From positions 3,051,001 through 3,115,000 of the forward strand of contig NC_083532.1 in the NCBI RefSeq assembly GCF_032362555.1: a DNA stretch of 64,000 nt. Reading direction: 5' to 3'. How positions within the stretch are numbered: position 1 is the stretch's first letter; every line of letters begins with the position of its first letter. The DNA comes from Amyelois transitella. Its lineage: Eukaryota; Arthropoda; Insecta; Lepidoptera; Pyralidae. This document shows positions 9,543-19,628 of this stretch, one piece after another. Below the pieces are notes generated by a model. It searched no databases. It was not told the DNA's origin and was given only the letters and a program-made list of their open reading frames with translations. Made by a program: the position numbers and the translations under genes.

Positions 9543-9955
9543 CTTTTATTTTTTTATTTATTTATTTATGTACACAAAATGATATACAGGAGCATTCAAT
9601 ACAGTTATTATAGTACAAAGGTGCTACTTATTTCAAAAGAAATCTCTTCCAGTAGACCCATGAGAGGAGATATGAATTTTGGAGCGGTATGGCGTGTGCA
9701 TAAATAACATTTAACTAAAGATACTTGCTAATGCTTACATAATTAAACATGGAACAATTAAATAAATGACAGTAATAAACTACATAAACATACTAATATA
9801 TATAATATAAGTCTATTTCGAGAGATAATAATCTTTAACTCGTCGTTTTAATGAAGAAAGAGTTTGGGAATCGCGAATATCATGCGGTAAGGAATTCCAC
9901 AGACGTACAGCATAAGCAGATAATGAAAAGGAGTTATTTTTCTACATAAGAAGTA
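9543..9955 (-). mobile_element. 5'-truncated CR1-like LINE 3' end (second family)
   Basis: Reading leftwards from 9950, the sequence encodes SFSLSAYAVRLWNSLPHDIR, DSQTLSSLKRRVKDYYLSK and a stop, the C-terminal signature also found in the ORF2 at 3841-6786 but clearly diverged. It is followed by a ~200-bp 3' UTR and a TAAA tail (reversed, about 9550-9570). A tail of the same type appears at 46890-46930. Confidence 0.7.
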
Positions 9956-10195
9956 AAATAAGTCGGACCACTCCAACTCGTTCCCGTAGATGTCGTAAAA
10001 GACGACTAAGGAATATGCTTATAAACTTGGAATGTTTCTTTTAGGCGATAAGTTATCAATCTATCCCTATTTGAATCTCAATTCTATTATCAAGCCAAAA
10101 CAGCTGAACGTGGCCTATCACTTTTTTTAAGACCGTTGGCTCTGTCTGCCCCGCAAGGAATAAACCTGATTATATGTATGCATGTATATATGTAG
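9955..10195 (+). mobile_element. SINE-1, head missing
   Basis: Starts within gaccactccaactcgttccc and runs to the ATGT tail; about 85% like the consensus by eye. Confidence 0.75.
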
Positions 10196-11323
10196 AAGTA
10201 GAAGGCCAAGACCGAGCGTATTCTTAAAACCGAACACCAAGAAACCATATAGAAAATTAAAAAGTCAATCTCAAAACTCCATGCCGACGCATAAATAACA
10301 GCTGAACTCTTCTAGCAAGCTATCGTAGTTCACACATAAGTCTAGTTACATAATATGCCTATCTAGGGGGCCTACCCCTATGTACAGTCCGCTTTGATCT
10401 AAATGAATAGAAATATGTCAAGCACGCCATCTTGTGAGGGTGCGTACAAATAGGGGGCTCGCATTCCTAGGATATTATTAAAATCTAGATTTTTTTCCAA
10501 CGCTTTTTACGGTGCAAGGATTCTTCAGTGGATTTACGTTGTTTTAAAAGCTGAAATTGTTTTGAAAATGCTTAGAAAGATTTGTTTGCTTGATTAAAAA
10601 TCATAAGAAGTAGGTATGCAGGGATCATGGCAATAGACAAGATTAAAGTCTCTGGCGAAAAAAAAAACTTACATAATGACGTTTTTATCCCTTAGGGGTA
10701 GACACAGTCAACTCAATAGCCTTGAAGCTTCAACTCAACTGATGGCTTTATGGTCGCAAGTTGCTAAAGCTTTTCCTTTTATTGCCTTTACAATCTGAAA
10801 ATAAGCAGCTGACACGCATTTTATTTTTTATTCGCTATAACACTAGCATAAACTTAAAAGCATTGATCGTAATTGCACTACTTTTCCTAAACTTCATTTA
10901 ATCGAATTTTTTGTACGTAGGTATAATATTTTTCTCTTGTACGTGACTGATATATGTATATAACGAACACTTATTGCTAAATCCCTCTAGACATTTGGTC
11001 CCTCTGACACAAACATAGGTAGTTCACGAGTTCACCAAACCAGACAGTTCATAATTACAAATTCATATCCACTCAAGTATTAGAGCAAATATACCAAAAA
11101 CCGACAAATTCACGGCGGCACGCTGCACAGCTGACGGCCATTCACTGCGGCGGCCAATCGCAAATTGCCATTTAAATAAAACATTTAAATTTTGAATGTC
11201 GAACGCGAATTCAGCGCCAAAACGCGGTCGACTTTAAAATGTTTTGACGGCTAGTTGCCGCTTTGTAGCCAACTATCGGTTGTCTATCGATATCGAGGGT
11301 ATATCGACTATCTGACTAGAATT
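10196..11323. other. Mostly unassigned sequence between the divergent genes
   Basis: Contains a reversed SINE-1 scrap at 10668-10765 and otherwise sequence I cannot classify. The missing first exons and promoters of genes A and B should lie somewhere between 8851 and 16308; 11090-11310 is the most promoter-like part. Confidence 0.4.
11090..11310. promoter_or_regulatory. Candidate (bidirectional?) promoter patch
   Basis: A locally GC-rich, apparently non-repetitive patch with a CCAAT box (ggccaatcg, about 11153), several CpGs, and TATCGATA at 11285-11292, the DRE-type core motif of many insect housekeeping promoters. It lies between the two divergent genes. No Inr or TSS can be assigned, and the use of these motifs in this species is assumed. 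Confidence 0.25.
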
Positions 11324-11440
11324 GTGCCGTGTGGTTCCTGGCACCAATAAAAAAGAATAGGACCACTCCATCTGTTTCCTTGGATGTCGTAAAAGGCGAC
11401 TAATGGATAGGCTTATAAACTTGGGATTCTTCTTTTAGAT
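11324..11440 (+). mobile_element. SINE-1 head fragment
   Basis: Only the first ~115 bp (hairpin head to gggattcttcttttag), which is the part SINE-1 shares with the intact RTE. It joins an ATTCT-tailed LINE piece directly. Confidence 0.75.
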
Positions 11441-11441
11441 G

Positions 11442-11612
11442 GTCAGTTCTTCTACACACGCGCTTTGGAAGCGGTAGTTAATAGTTAGTAGTAGTTAGTA
11501 GTATCGGTAGTTAGTTAGTAGTAAGTTTAGTAGTAGATTTAAGTGATGTGACGTCAATAAGTGATACCTTGTATCCAATTTTGAAAATAAATCTGTTCAA
11601 TTCAATTGTAGG
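11442..11612 (+). mobile_element. ATTCT-tailed LINE 3' fragment
   Basis: Shares cgctttggaagcggtagt, gtgacgtcaataagtgatac and ttgtatccaattttgaaaa with copies at 36718 (reversed), 49605 (reversed) and 56712. Its middle carries an extra GTAGTTAGTA-type expansion. Confidence 0.65.
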
Positions 11613-11616
11613 AAGA

Positions 11617-11880
11617 TAAACTTCTGGGCAACTGGATTAACAATGATCCAATATCGGTTAAGTCCCCGTGAAAATGTGGCGGAGGTCAGGCAAGAGTCGC
11701 TTTGGGTAAAGCTTTCTTGTCTATGGTCAAAAAGAGACTCCTTCCCGACAGTTGACATGGGTGAGGATGTAACAGGGACTGTCGAGGACACACGCAAGGA
11801 GAAAGTGAACATTATTCCGAACTATATGGTTGGCTCTATGGTTCACGTTAAACATCTCAATGACTCAAAAAAAAAAAAAT
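11617..11880 (+). repeat. SINE-2-related fragment and flank
   Basis: The part around 11680-11710 (ggaggtcaggcaagagtcgc) matches the SINE-2 body. The rest is unassigned. Open frames here are short and incidental. Confidence 0.4.
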
Positions 11881-12177
11881 AAGTTGTGGAATTGTCTATG
11901 CTTTTTTTCGTGAAAATAATCTACGCGTTAACGCATAAAGGCGAAGTAAAAACAAAAGGGGAACAGGTAGGCTATTCATCCTTGTAATTGACCCCCTTTT
12001 TGGATGAAAAGGTATTATAATAAGGATCCCACACTTCTCAGATTCAGGTTTAATTGAGAATGACGCTTATACAGAGTGATGTGAAAACAGATGCTCAAAT
12101 TTAATTTATGAACTAGAACACGCCACTGGTTTCATGTGTTTTTTTTCCCGCGGGAATTTTAGGAATTTTTAATGCAC

Positions 12178-12420
12178 CTGTAGTGGGAGCGATGATTCGG
12201 CTCGACCGCCACCAAAGGGAAGGTCTTCCATCATGCTAGGCGTGATGCCAGGGGAACCGCGCGACAGACGATGTTGAGTCGGAGGTTGTATTTATGCTCC
12301 AATCCGTGAAATCTTTGTTTGCGCGATTTAGATTCCTCGCTGCTATTGGCTGAGCGCGTCATTTGCTTCACTAGATGACAGTAGTGATGTCGCCACAGAT
12401 CCATAGACTACACACGGAAC
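12178..12420 (+). repeat. Repeat family X, copy 1
   Basis: About 185 bp from gggagcgatgattcggctcg to attggctgagcgcgtc closely match 30876-31065 and, less well, reversed 21090-21265. It contains a reverse CCAAT box (ctattggctga). It could be a TE end or solo LTR; no terminal repeats were found. Confidence 0.6.
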
Positions 12421-13320
12421 CTACATGCCTAATTTTAATCTCTAGATCCAGTGATTTGGGCATTACTTTGTCAATATAGGTATTCCTCTTGTATTTTATT
12501 TATAACTTTTCTTTATTTTATTTTAAACTTGTGGAGCATTAAAGCCGTGACAGATAACCTTAAAAAATACTAAACCGATTAATGTGACAACAAACAAGTA
12601 TAGATCGTAATTTTCAGAATAAAGTTATTCGTTGATTTTAAGGTTGAAGGTTAAAAGGTTTTTACGTTAAGTCCTTTGACTTTATGGCGCACATATAAAA
12701 AAAACAAACATATTTTTTAAATTAATATTTTTTCTTATTGCAATTAAGACCGATAAAAGTATTTTCCAATTATATTCCATGCCATTCCACAAACACGACT
12801 CGTCAACAATTTTATAACGATGGCAAATATTACACTCATTAAAAACAGCTTACTTCAAACCTTCCTATATCAAACCAGCGCAATACCACATTCGGAATCA
12901 AAAAAGAGAGGTGTTAAAGAGGGTACCTCACCTCTTTGTGCCAATATAATAGGCTCTGTACACGACTGACACGTCGCCAAGACAAAACCATTCACACTGA
13001 TCCCCGATTTGTGTCAAATTTGAATTTATTCGAACAGTTTTTGACGAATTTTCACCCTTGTGAGGTGTCAATTTGTACTGGTTTCAACTGGATGGGTTTA
13101 TTATTATTTTCGATGTTATATCGCTTTTAAGAATTGGGTAAGTTAAGTTTTTATGTCTAGATTTTTTTATTTAATTTACTAACGTAGTGTAGTGTATTTT
13201 TGGCATTCAGTCACTAAGTTACGGCAGAGATTTATTATTTTATAAGTATTGATTTAATTATGTAGAAAAACAAAAAAAAAATACCTTAAAAAAAACTAAT
13301 GGATTTCCCTTTATATTTTG
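12421..13320. other. No recognisable feature
   Basis: AT-rich sequence with no long open frame, no recognised repeat and no convincing splice-bounded exon. It is the approximate centre of symmetry between genes A and B. Confidence 0.4.
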
Positions 13321-13321
13321 G

Positions 13322-13464
13322 TTGACTGGAAGAAATCCCGGTTGCTAACAAATCGCCCACAAGAAGAATCCCAATCTTTTAGTCGCCTTATACGACATCC
13401 CTGGTTAAGCAATCGAGTGATCATATTCTAATTAAAGAGCCGGTAATCACACGGCATCAAAAAA
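13322..13464 (-). mobile_element. SINE-1 head half, degraded
   Basis: Recognised from ggttgctaacaaatcgccca, agtcgccttatacgacatcc and the end ggtaatcacacggcatc. Confidence 0.65.
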
Positions 13465-13751
13465 AGTTAACTTATGGAATTCCCTTATTGTCTTCGAGTG
13501 TTAGGGGTAGTGTGAAAATGACGGTAGACAAGAATATCGTGTTGTTTGCGAGTTTCAGACCCGGCTGATGGATTTTAATTGCTAGCACAATACTAGGAGG
13601 AACATGCGCTGTTGACAGTTATAGAATTACTAGAGGCCGCCCGCGACTTCGTCCGCATGGAAACCCTATCAATCCCGCGGGAAAATATTTTTACTATTTT
13701 ATTATATGTATGTATAGATGTATAGATTTAAAAGTATAGTATGTATGTCTA

Positions 13752-14008
13752 GTGTAGCCACGTGGTTTCCGGGAGCTTAGAATAGAACCACTCCATATCT
13801 TTCCGTGGATGTCGTAAAAGGCGATTAAGAGATAGGTTTTAAAAACTTGGAAACCCTCTTTTAGGCGATGGGCTAGCAACCTGTCACTATTTGATTTTCA
13901 ATTCCTTCATTAAGAAATACAGCAGAACGTGGCCTTTTTGTCTTTTCAAGACTGTTGGCTCTGTCTATCCTGCAAGGGATATAGACGTGACTTTATGTAT
14001 GTATGTAT
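13752..14008 (+). mobile_element. SINE-1, near full length, diverged head
   Basis: The head reads gtagccacgtggtttccggg, so the terminal hairpin is damaged. The body and tail (gacgtgactttatgtatgta) are intact. A GC-rich repeat end (gaggccgcccgcgacttcg, about 13634) precedes it. Confidence 0.8.
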
Positions 14009-14568
14009 AGTATGTATTACGTTGTAATTTAACCTTAAATATCATCTGCCATCCTTGCAATTTCGAGGTTGTGCTAAGGAGCTACCTTAATCGAGTTAAC
14101 TTGCAATTTTGAGTAATTATATCGCGGGAACTAGAAACTAGATCCTAACTTAAGACCTAAGTCTTGACTTAGTTCTAGTAGTTAGTAAATTTAATCCTTT
14201 TCCGTTACCACGCGTACTTTGTATGTTTGTTTGTGAACTCTTCATTGCACATACTTAAAAAGAAATATAACAAATTACAAAACAGTCATAGAAGAATTTG
14301 TACAATGGTGGACTTATGCCAATTAATTAATTTTCTTTTTATTTTCGTTATTTTTTCTGTAGCCTCCTTTGATCATTATAAAATAAGTCTTTCAGGTAGC
14401 TAAATATAACCATGCACTAACATGTAATTAAATAAATAAAAAAACAAATTAAAACCGATTTCAGAAACGACTAAAACGCTTAAAGTAATTGAAAAATTAA
14501 TTAATAATTCGTCTTACCTAGGCGAAGATAGAAGATACCAACCGTACCTTACCTACCTTTATCAATAC
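14009..14568. other. Unassigned, with a LINE-tail fragment
   Basis: 14215-14330 resembles 18500-18560 and 18770-18835 (tttgtttgt..ctttattg.aca, aaaacagtcat) and is probably a reversed LINE 3' end. The rest is featureless. Confidence 0.35.
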
Positions 14569-14801
14569 TAGCTGTTCCGGCAAACGTTGTTTTGCCATAT
14601 AAATAATTTTGAAGTAATTTCTAGTTAAAAATAAATGTTAAGGGTGTGTCCACCCTTATCATTAAGGGGTATGAAAAATAGATATCGGCCGATTCTCAGA
14701 CCTAATCAATATGCTCACAAATTTCATGAGAATCGGTCAAGCCGTTTCGGAGGAGTACGGGAACGAACATTGTGACACGAGAATTTTATATATAAGATAT
14801 G
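14569..14801 (+). repeat. Interspersed repeat of the ACTAGCTG...TATATAAGAT type, copy 1
   Basis: Begins actagctgttccggcaaacg and ends gagaattttatatataagat. A shorter copy lies at 36509-36680. No protein coding and no class assigned. Confidence 0.6.
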
Positions 14802-14958
14802 CGGTGACATTCAACCATTTTATATTCCGCAGAAAAATTTGAGCCAGCTGCGATTTTATCGTCAATCTATTTTCTAACTCAAAGCTAATTTTCAGTCAAT
14901 TCATTAATTTTCATCATAGTTAAAAATCAAGGGGACTAAGCGATTACTTTATTCACCA

Positions 14959-14986
14959 CAGAATTATATTATATAATATAATTCTG
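14959..14986. repeat. 28-bp perfect palindrome
   Basis: An uninterrupted, self-complementary AT-rich sequence. It is immediately followed by two ~50-bp direct repeats (about 14990-15040 and 15084-15134), both containing aactgacg-type motifs. Confidence 0.8.
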
Positions 14987-15134
14987 AGCAAACTGACGGA
15001 ATGAACTGACGTCAAACTGAACGTGTAACCCTTGTCTTACCGTGTTTCTCATCCCTCATTCCGCCATCAATCTAAGTCGGACCAAACTGACAGACTGAAC
15101 TGACGCCAAAATGATCGTGTAATCCTTATCTAAG

Positions 15135-15648
15135 GACGGATATGGTCAACGGAAGGATGAATTGAAGCGATTCTAAAGACATTAACATTGTCAACGGTTT
15201 ACTCAAAAATTCTTATGAAACTTCTTAGTTCCAAAAACAAAGATTGACATTTAATAGATGAAAGCATTTTGATATGGCGTTTACAAAACATTAAAATGGA
15301 TTTCGTAAACAGTAATTATAAAGAAGAACCCTACAAAATAACTTGTTAAAATGAAAGTTTTTACAAAAATCTGATATATAATGACGATGAAAAATATGTG
15401 ATGAAACTAAACAAGTAATTAATACACAATACTCATTAAAATGTAGGGCTATGTCTATAAGTGGACTCAAAAATTTACAAACACAAAATAATTTCCGTAA
15501 TCAAGAATGTTTGCAGATGACGATGGTACGTGGATTTCGTTTACCTTATTGCATAGGTCAGGTCAACAGTACCCTAGATTGACGAGCTAGCATGAAGAGA
15601 GTGATAAATATGGATAAAGCGAAAGATGTATGCAGGGATTACAATAGC
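15135..15648. other. Unassigned, with an RTE scrap
   Basis: 15560-15650 contains a weathered RTE 3' end (caggtcaacagtaccctag, gcatgaagagagtgataaat). Nothing else was recognised. Confidence 0.4.
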
Positions 15649-15755
15649 GCCAAAAGGCGACTAAGGTTTTGGGTTATAAACTTGGATTCTTTTTGTAGGC
15701 GATGGGATAGCAACTTATCACTATTTGAATCTCAATTCTATAATTAAGCAAAACA
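15649..15755 (+). mobile_element. SINE-1 middle fragment
   Basis: Runs from aaaggcgactaagg to ttaagcaaaacagcagt; its tail is replaced by the next, reversed copy. Confidence 0.7.
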
Positions 15756-15759
15756 GCAG

Positions 15760-16004
15760 TAGCCACATCTGTATCCCTGGCCGGGTAGACAGAGCCAACA
15801 GTCTTTAAAAAGACTGTGAAACCACATTCAGCTATATGGCTTAATGATGGGATTGAGATTCAAATAGTGACAGGTTGCTAGCCCATCGCCTAAAAGAATC
15901 CCAAGTTTATAAGCCTATCCCTAAGTCGCCTTTTACGACATCAATGGGAACGAGATGGAGTGGTCCTATTCTTTTCTTTATTGGTCTCAGGAACCACACG
16001 GCAC
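15760..16004 (-). mobile_element. SINE-1, near full length
   Basis: A reversed copy ending in ggaaccacacggcac. It faces the forward copy at 16044, so the two heads meet and could fold as an inverted pair in the gene B pre-mRNA. Confidence 0.85.
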
Positions 16005-16043
16005 TGACCTTTTTCTTCGCAATAAATTTAAATAAAAAAAAAT

Positions 16044-16282
16044 TCCCGGTTCCCGGCACCTATACAAAAAAGAATAGGACCACTCCATCTGTTTCCCATG
16101 GATGTCGTAAAAGGCGACTAAGGGATAGGCTTACAAACTTGGGATTCTTTTTTAGGCGATGGGCCAGCAACCTGTCACTAGTTGAATCTCAATTCTATCA
16201 TTAAGCTTAATAGCTGAACGTGGCCATTTAGTCTTTCAACCCCGCTCTGTCTACCCCGCAAGGGATATAGACGTATGTATGT
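16044..16282 (+). mobile_element. SINE-1 next to an exon acceptor
   Basis: A nearly complete copy whose ATGT tail ends only ~25 nt before the acceptor of gene B exon 16308-16479, so it supplies or abuts the branch-point and polypyrimidine region. Confidence 0.85.
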
Positions 16283-16307
16283 AAAAAAAATTTCCACTCC
16301 GTTATAG

Positions 16308-16479
16308 ATGCAGAGGAGTCGGCCCTGGGTGCCCAAAGATACCCGGTCATGCCGTCCCTGGTGTCTCTGGCACAAATGCGGACCAGACTCCACATGTGCT
16401 ACCTGGGAAGGAAGCTGATGAAGTGGACCAGCCTCGCGACGGGAGCCGAGTTGAGGAAGCTATCGGCTGAGATACAAAT
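16308..16479 (+). CDS. Vha36-like: Gene B exon: subunit D N-terminal helix
   Basis: Acceptor ccgttatag (to 16307), phase 1; donor AT|gttagt, phase 2; 172 nt. It reads AEESALGAQRYPVMPSLVSL, AQMRTRLHMCYLGRKLMKWT, TGAELRKLSAEIQ. P.MPS..SL..MR.RL corresponds to the FPSR..L..MK.RL opening of subunit D, and YLGRKLMK to the G..LLK block. The frame upstream of the acceptor hits a stop within the SINE-1 tail, with no in-frame ATG, so this is not the first coding exon. Codons are GC-rich relative to the surroundings, as in gene A's equivalent exon. It is squeezed between a SINE-1 tail 25 nt upstream and a SINE-3 about 20 nt downstream. Confidence 0.85.
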
Positions 16480-16499
16480 GTTAGTAGCTGATACTCCTA

Positions 16500-16737
16500 C
16501 GGTGACGGCCTCTGTGGCGCAGCGGTAGTACGCTTGTCTGTGACACCGGAGGTCCCGGGTTCGAATCCCGGCCAGGGCATGATGAGAAAAGAACTTTTTC
16601 TGATTGGCCTGGGTTTTGGATGTTTATCTATATAAGTATTTATTGTAAAATATTATAGTATCGTTGAGTTAGTATCTCGTAACACAAGTCTCGAACTTAC
16701 TTCGAGGCTAACTCAATCCGTGTAATTTATTCTATAA
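16500..16737 (+). mobile_element. SINE-3 (tRNA-derived)
   Basis: The head (gcctctgtggcgcagcggta, then box-B-like ggttcgaatcc) looks like a tRNA gene, but the anticodon arm does not fold and a long unrelated body follows (ccagggcatgatgagaaaag, tgtttatctatataagtatt). A related copy is at 35461-35635. It begins just after the preceding donor. Confidence 0.75.
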
Positions 16738-16836
16738 TTCGTTCTATCATTAAGCCAAACAGCTGAACGTCGCCTATCAGTCTTTTTAAGGCTCTGATTA
16801 ACTCACATGGGATATAGACGTGATTATATGTATGTA
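16738..16836 (+). mobile_element. SINE-1 tail half
   Basis: Starts at tctatcattaagccaaacag and ends gattatatgtatgta, 35 nt before the next gene B exon. Confidence 0.8.
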
Positions 16837-16871
16837 TATTTACTATAGCTTATTTTTTTTTCAACTTACAG

Positions 16872-16983
16872 AGCCTATGGATCCTTTGCAGAAGTAATGA
16901 AGGAGGCATTTATTTTACTAGCGCGTTGCAGATATTTCTTTCCGGAACTAAACAAGATAGTGACCGAAGATATACAATTTGGT
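16872..16983 (+). CDS. Vha36-like: Gene B exon: subunit D EVMKEA helix
   Basis: Acceptor tttttttttcaacttacag, donor GGT|gtaagt; 112 nt, phase 2 to 0. It reads AYGSFAEVMKEAFILLARCR, YFFPELNKIVTEDIQFG. EVMKEA is identical to a hallmark of true subunit D (GEVM(K/R)EAAFSLAEAKF). Both splice sites are consensus. Joined to the previous exon, the split codon is AT|A (Ile). Of all exons here this one alone would identify the family. Confidence 0.92.
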
Positions 16984-17016
16984 GTAAGTACTTAATTATT
17001 TAAATACATATGTATA

Positions 17017-17170
17017 TGTCAAGCGTACCTGAAACCGCCGAGCTTGCATGAAGAGAGTTATGAATGCGGATGAAGCGAAAGAAGTATGCAGAGATGGCAA
17101 GTGGAAAGATGTTATCTATGCCCACCGCTCCGGGAAAAAGGCGTGAATTTATGTATGTATGTATGTATAT
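17017..17170 (+). mobile_element. RTE LINE, 5'-truncated
   Basis: About 150 bp of RTE 3' end (cctgaaaccgccgagcttgc to aggcgtgaatttatgtatg), with a deletion around gcagagatggcaagtgg. Confidence 0.8.
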
Positions 17171-17565
17171 GTCACCGGAAAATAACAAGAATGTCAAGTT
17201 TATAAATTTCCAAAAACGTTTATAAACTTTCGTAGGGTTTTAAACGAGACGTGAATCATCATATTTTAGAAGTCCATATTTATTAAATTTTAAATTGATA
17301 ATCTTAAAGATTAAACTTACGCGTAAAATAATAAATATCCAAATGACATGTGCGCTCCGATTGGTTGAATAAGTCACGTGTTCCATTACTTTTTTCCAAT
17401 ACTAGATTGCACAAAAGTACTGATAAGTAAAAAATATTATTATATAATAAGTTTGAAATATTATAATATAAAATAATTATATTTAATAGGAGTTTAAAAG
17501 AGTAAAAAAACTTGTGCTAAAAATATTGTTAAAAAATAAATAAAAATATTTATAAAAAAGTTGGT

Positions 17566-17582
17566 CGCCCCCGGGTGGGATC

Positions 17583-17622
<40 letters not shown>

Positions 17623-17639
17623 AATTGCGCCACGGAGGC
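17566..17639 (-). tRNA. tRNA-Asn (GTT)
   Basis: Identical in the 74-nt body to the gene at 7123-7196, on the minus strand. A T6 run follows its 3' end (at about 17560-17555). It lies about 580 nt after gene B exon 16872-16983, antisense to gene B, the same relative place and orientation as the copy in gene A. Confidence 0.95.
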
Positions 17640-18143
17640 AGATGGGTTAGTTGACGAAAAATAGCACTAGTTTGCGATATAAATAGATAAATGGTCTACG
17701 TACATATGTACGTATGTAGGTATAATTATCAGTACATATTAAAATGTTAACTCCTTACATATGAAAAATAATAATACGTCTAGTTATTATAACAGTTCCA
17801 AGAAGTGGGAATTCAGTATGTTAAATAAATATGTAAAATTGTTCTTAATTAATAATTTATTTATTATAAATAAATAAATAATAAATTAATTAATAAAGTA
17901 TTAGGTAGTTCAAATATTCTACATACACATCTATATTCTTCGCGGGGTAGACAGAGCCAACTTGATAAACTAAATGGCATTGACGTAAAAACATACAACA
18001 GGATAATACAATATAATAATTGTATGACGCACCTTATGAAAAAGCATACTTGCACAAATATTGATTTAAGTGTATATTCTTTAGAGTTATATATAGGTAT
18101 TTATGTCTTTAAATACTACATTTTGTGCACTACTTTTGCGTCG
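17640..18143. other. No clear feature
   Basis: AT-rich, with a reversed SINE-1 scrap at about 17938-17980 (cgcggggtagacagagccaa). Confidence 0.4.
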
Positions 18144-18390
18144 ATACATATAATCGCGCCTATATCACTTACGGGGTAGACAGAGCCAACGGTCTTGAAC
18201 AGACTGAAAGGCCACGTTCAGCTGCATGCCTAAAGGATGGAATTGAGATTCAAACAATGACAGGTTACTAGCCCATCGCTTACAAGAAGAATCCCAAGTT
18301 TTTAGCCTTTCGCCGTTAGTCGCCTTTTACGATATCCGTTGGAGAGAAATAGAGTGGTCCTATTCTAATGTACCGGGAACCACGCGGCAC
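18144..18390 (-). mobile_element. SINE-1, full length
   Basis: A reversed, moderately diverged copy that ends gggaaccacgcggcac. Confidence 0.85.
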
Positions 18391-18479
18391 CTTAGACACT
18401 ATATGTATTTTTTTTATCTCTAGAACCAGTGGTTTAGACTGTTCCTAAAAGTTTTATCTTTTTAATACTAGGCATTTAT

Positions 18480-18835
18480 TGTTCAGACAATTGTGTTTTG
18501 TTTGTTTGTTTGTAAATTCTTTATTGAACATAAAAAGAAATATAACAAACTAGAGGCCGCCCGCGACTTATTCCGCATGTAAACCCGTTCAATCCCGCGG
18601 GAACTCCAGGATAAAAAGTAGCCTATATGTTATTCTGGATCTTCAGGTACCTACATACCAAATTTCGTCGTAATCGGTTCCGTACTTTCTGCGTGAAAGA
18701 GTAACAAACATCCATACTGACGTCCTGTCCTGACATACAAACTTTCGCATTTATAATACTAGTAGGATAGGATTATAAAACAGTCATTTCATTTTAAAGG
18801 AATATGTAAAAAAGCGGACTTATCTCAATCGGGGT
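18480..18835 (+). repeat. GC-ended interspersed repeat inserted in a LINE-tail piece
   Basis: 18548-18775 runs from ctagaggccgcccgcgactt, through aaaaagtagcctatatgtta and gtgaaagagtaacaaacat, to cgcatttataatactagta, a very common lepidopteran repeat layout. It splits a LINE 3' piece whose halves (18500-18547, 18776-18835) also occur together at 14215-14330. Confidence 0.6.
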
Positions 18836-18934
18836 TTTTTCCAGTGAACAAAATCATTTTTTTTTTCTATTTTTTTTTAAAGGTTTAACTATGTCTTTAG
18901 AAATGTATCTATTTTTTGACAATTGTCACCATCT

Positions 18935-18951
18935 GCCTCCGTGGCGCAATT

Positions 18952-18991
<40 letters not shown>

Positions 18992-19008
18992 GAGCCCACC
19001 CGGGGGCG
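18935..19008 (+). tRNA. tRNA-Asn (GTT), second gene B copy
   Basis: Same sequence as the other two except one T-loop base (ttcgagc for ttcgatc), which keeps box B usable. It is followed by a T6 terminator about 8 nt downstream. The flank catctgcctccg is shared with the other copies, so they arose by DNA duplication. Confidence 0.93.
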
Positions 19009-19023
19009 ACGTACTTTTTTAGC

Positions 19024-19287
19024 TACATACATATATATATATATATATATAATCACGTCTATATCCCTTACAGGGTAGACAGAGCCAACAGTCTAAAATA
19101 GGCCACGTTCAGCTGTTTTGCTGAATGATAGAATTGAGATTCAATTAATGACAGGTTGCTAGTCTGTCGCCTAAAAGAAGAATGCCAAGTTTATAAACCT
19201 ATCCCTTAGTCGCCTTTTACGACATCCATGGGAAAGAGATGGAGTGGTCCTATTCTTTTTCCTATTTTTGCCGGGAGCCACACGGGA
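19024..19287 (-). mobile_element. SINE-1, full length with AT-expanded tail
   Basis: Reversed; its tail has become an (AT)n run of about 20 bp, and the head ends gccgggagccacacggg. Confidence 0.85.
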
Positions 19288-19303
19288 TATGCCGTGCCAT
19301 AAA

Positions 19304-19570
19304 GTGCCGTGTGGTTCCCGGCACCAGTAGATAAAGAATAGGACGTAGATGTCGTAAAAGGCGACTAAGGTATAGACTTATCAACTTGAGATTCTTGTTT
19401 TAGGCGATGGGCTAGCAACCTGTCACTATTTAAATCTCAATTAGAATAGAGAGCTATATGGATTGATGATGGAATTGAGATTCAAATTTCAAATTGTTAC
19501 CGATTGCTAATTCCGTTGGCACTCTCTAACCCGTAAGGGATATAGACGTGATTATACATATGTATATGTT
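19304..19570 (+). mobile_element. SINE-1, rearranged
   Basis: A forward head and body to about 19440, a short inverted internal piece (19441-19503, containing ggaattgagattcaaat), then the forward tail. It ends ~60 nt before exon 19629-19700. Confidence 0.75.
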
Positions 19571-19628
19571 TATATGTAGTATCTCTTTAACTTCAAATGA
19601 ATTCAATTAACGTTAATTTTCCCCTCAG

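Noticed and set aside
16503..16575. A tRNA gene after exon 16308-16479.
   Set aside because: Box A and box B are present but the acceptor and anticodon arms do not pair, and a SINE body follows.
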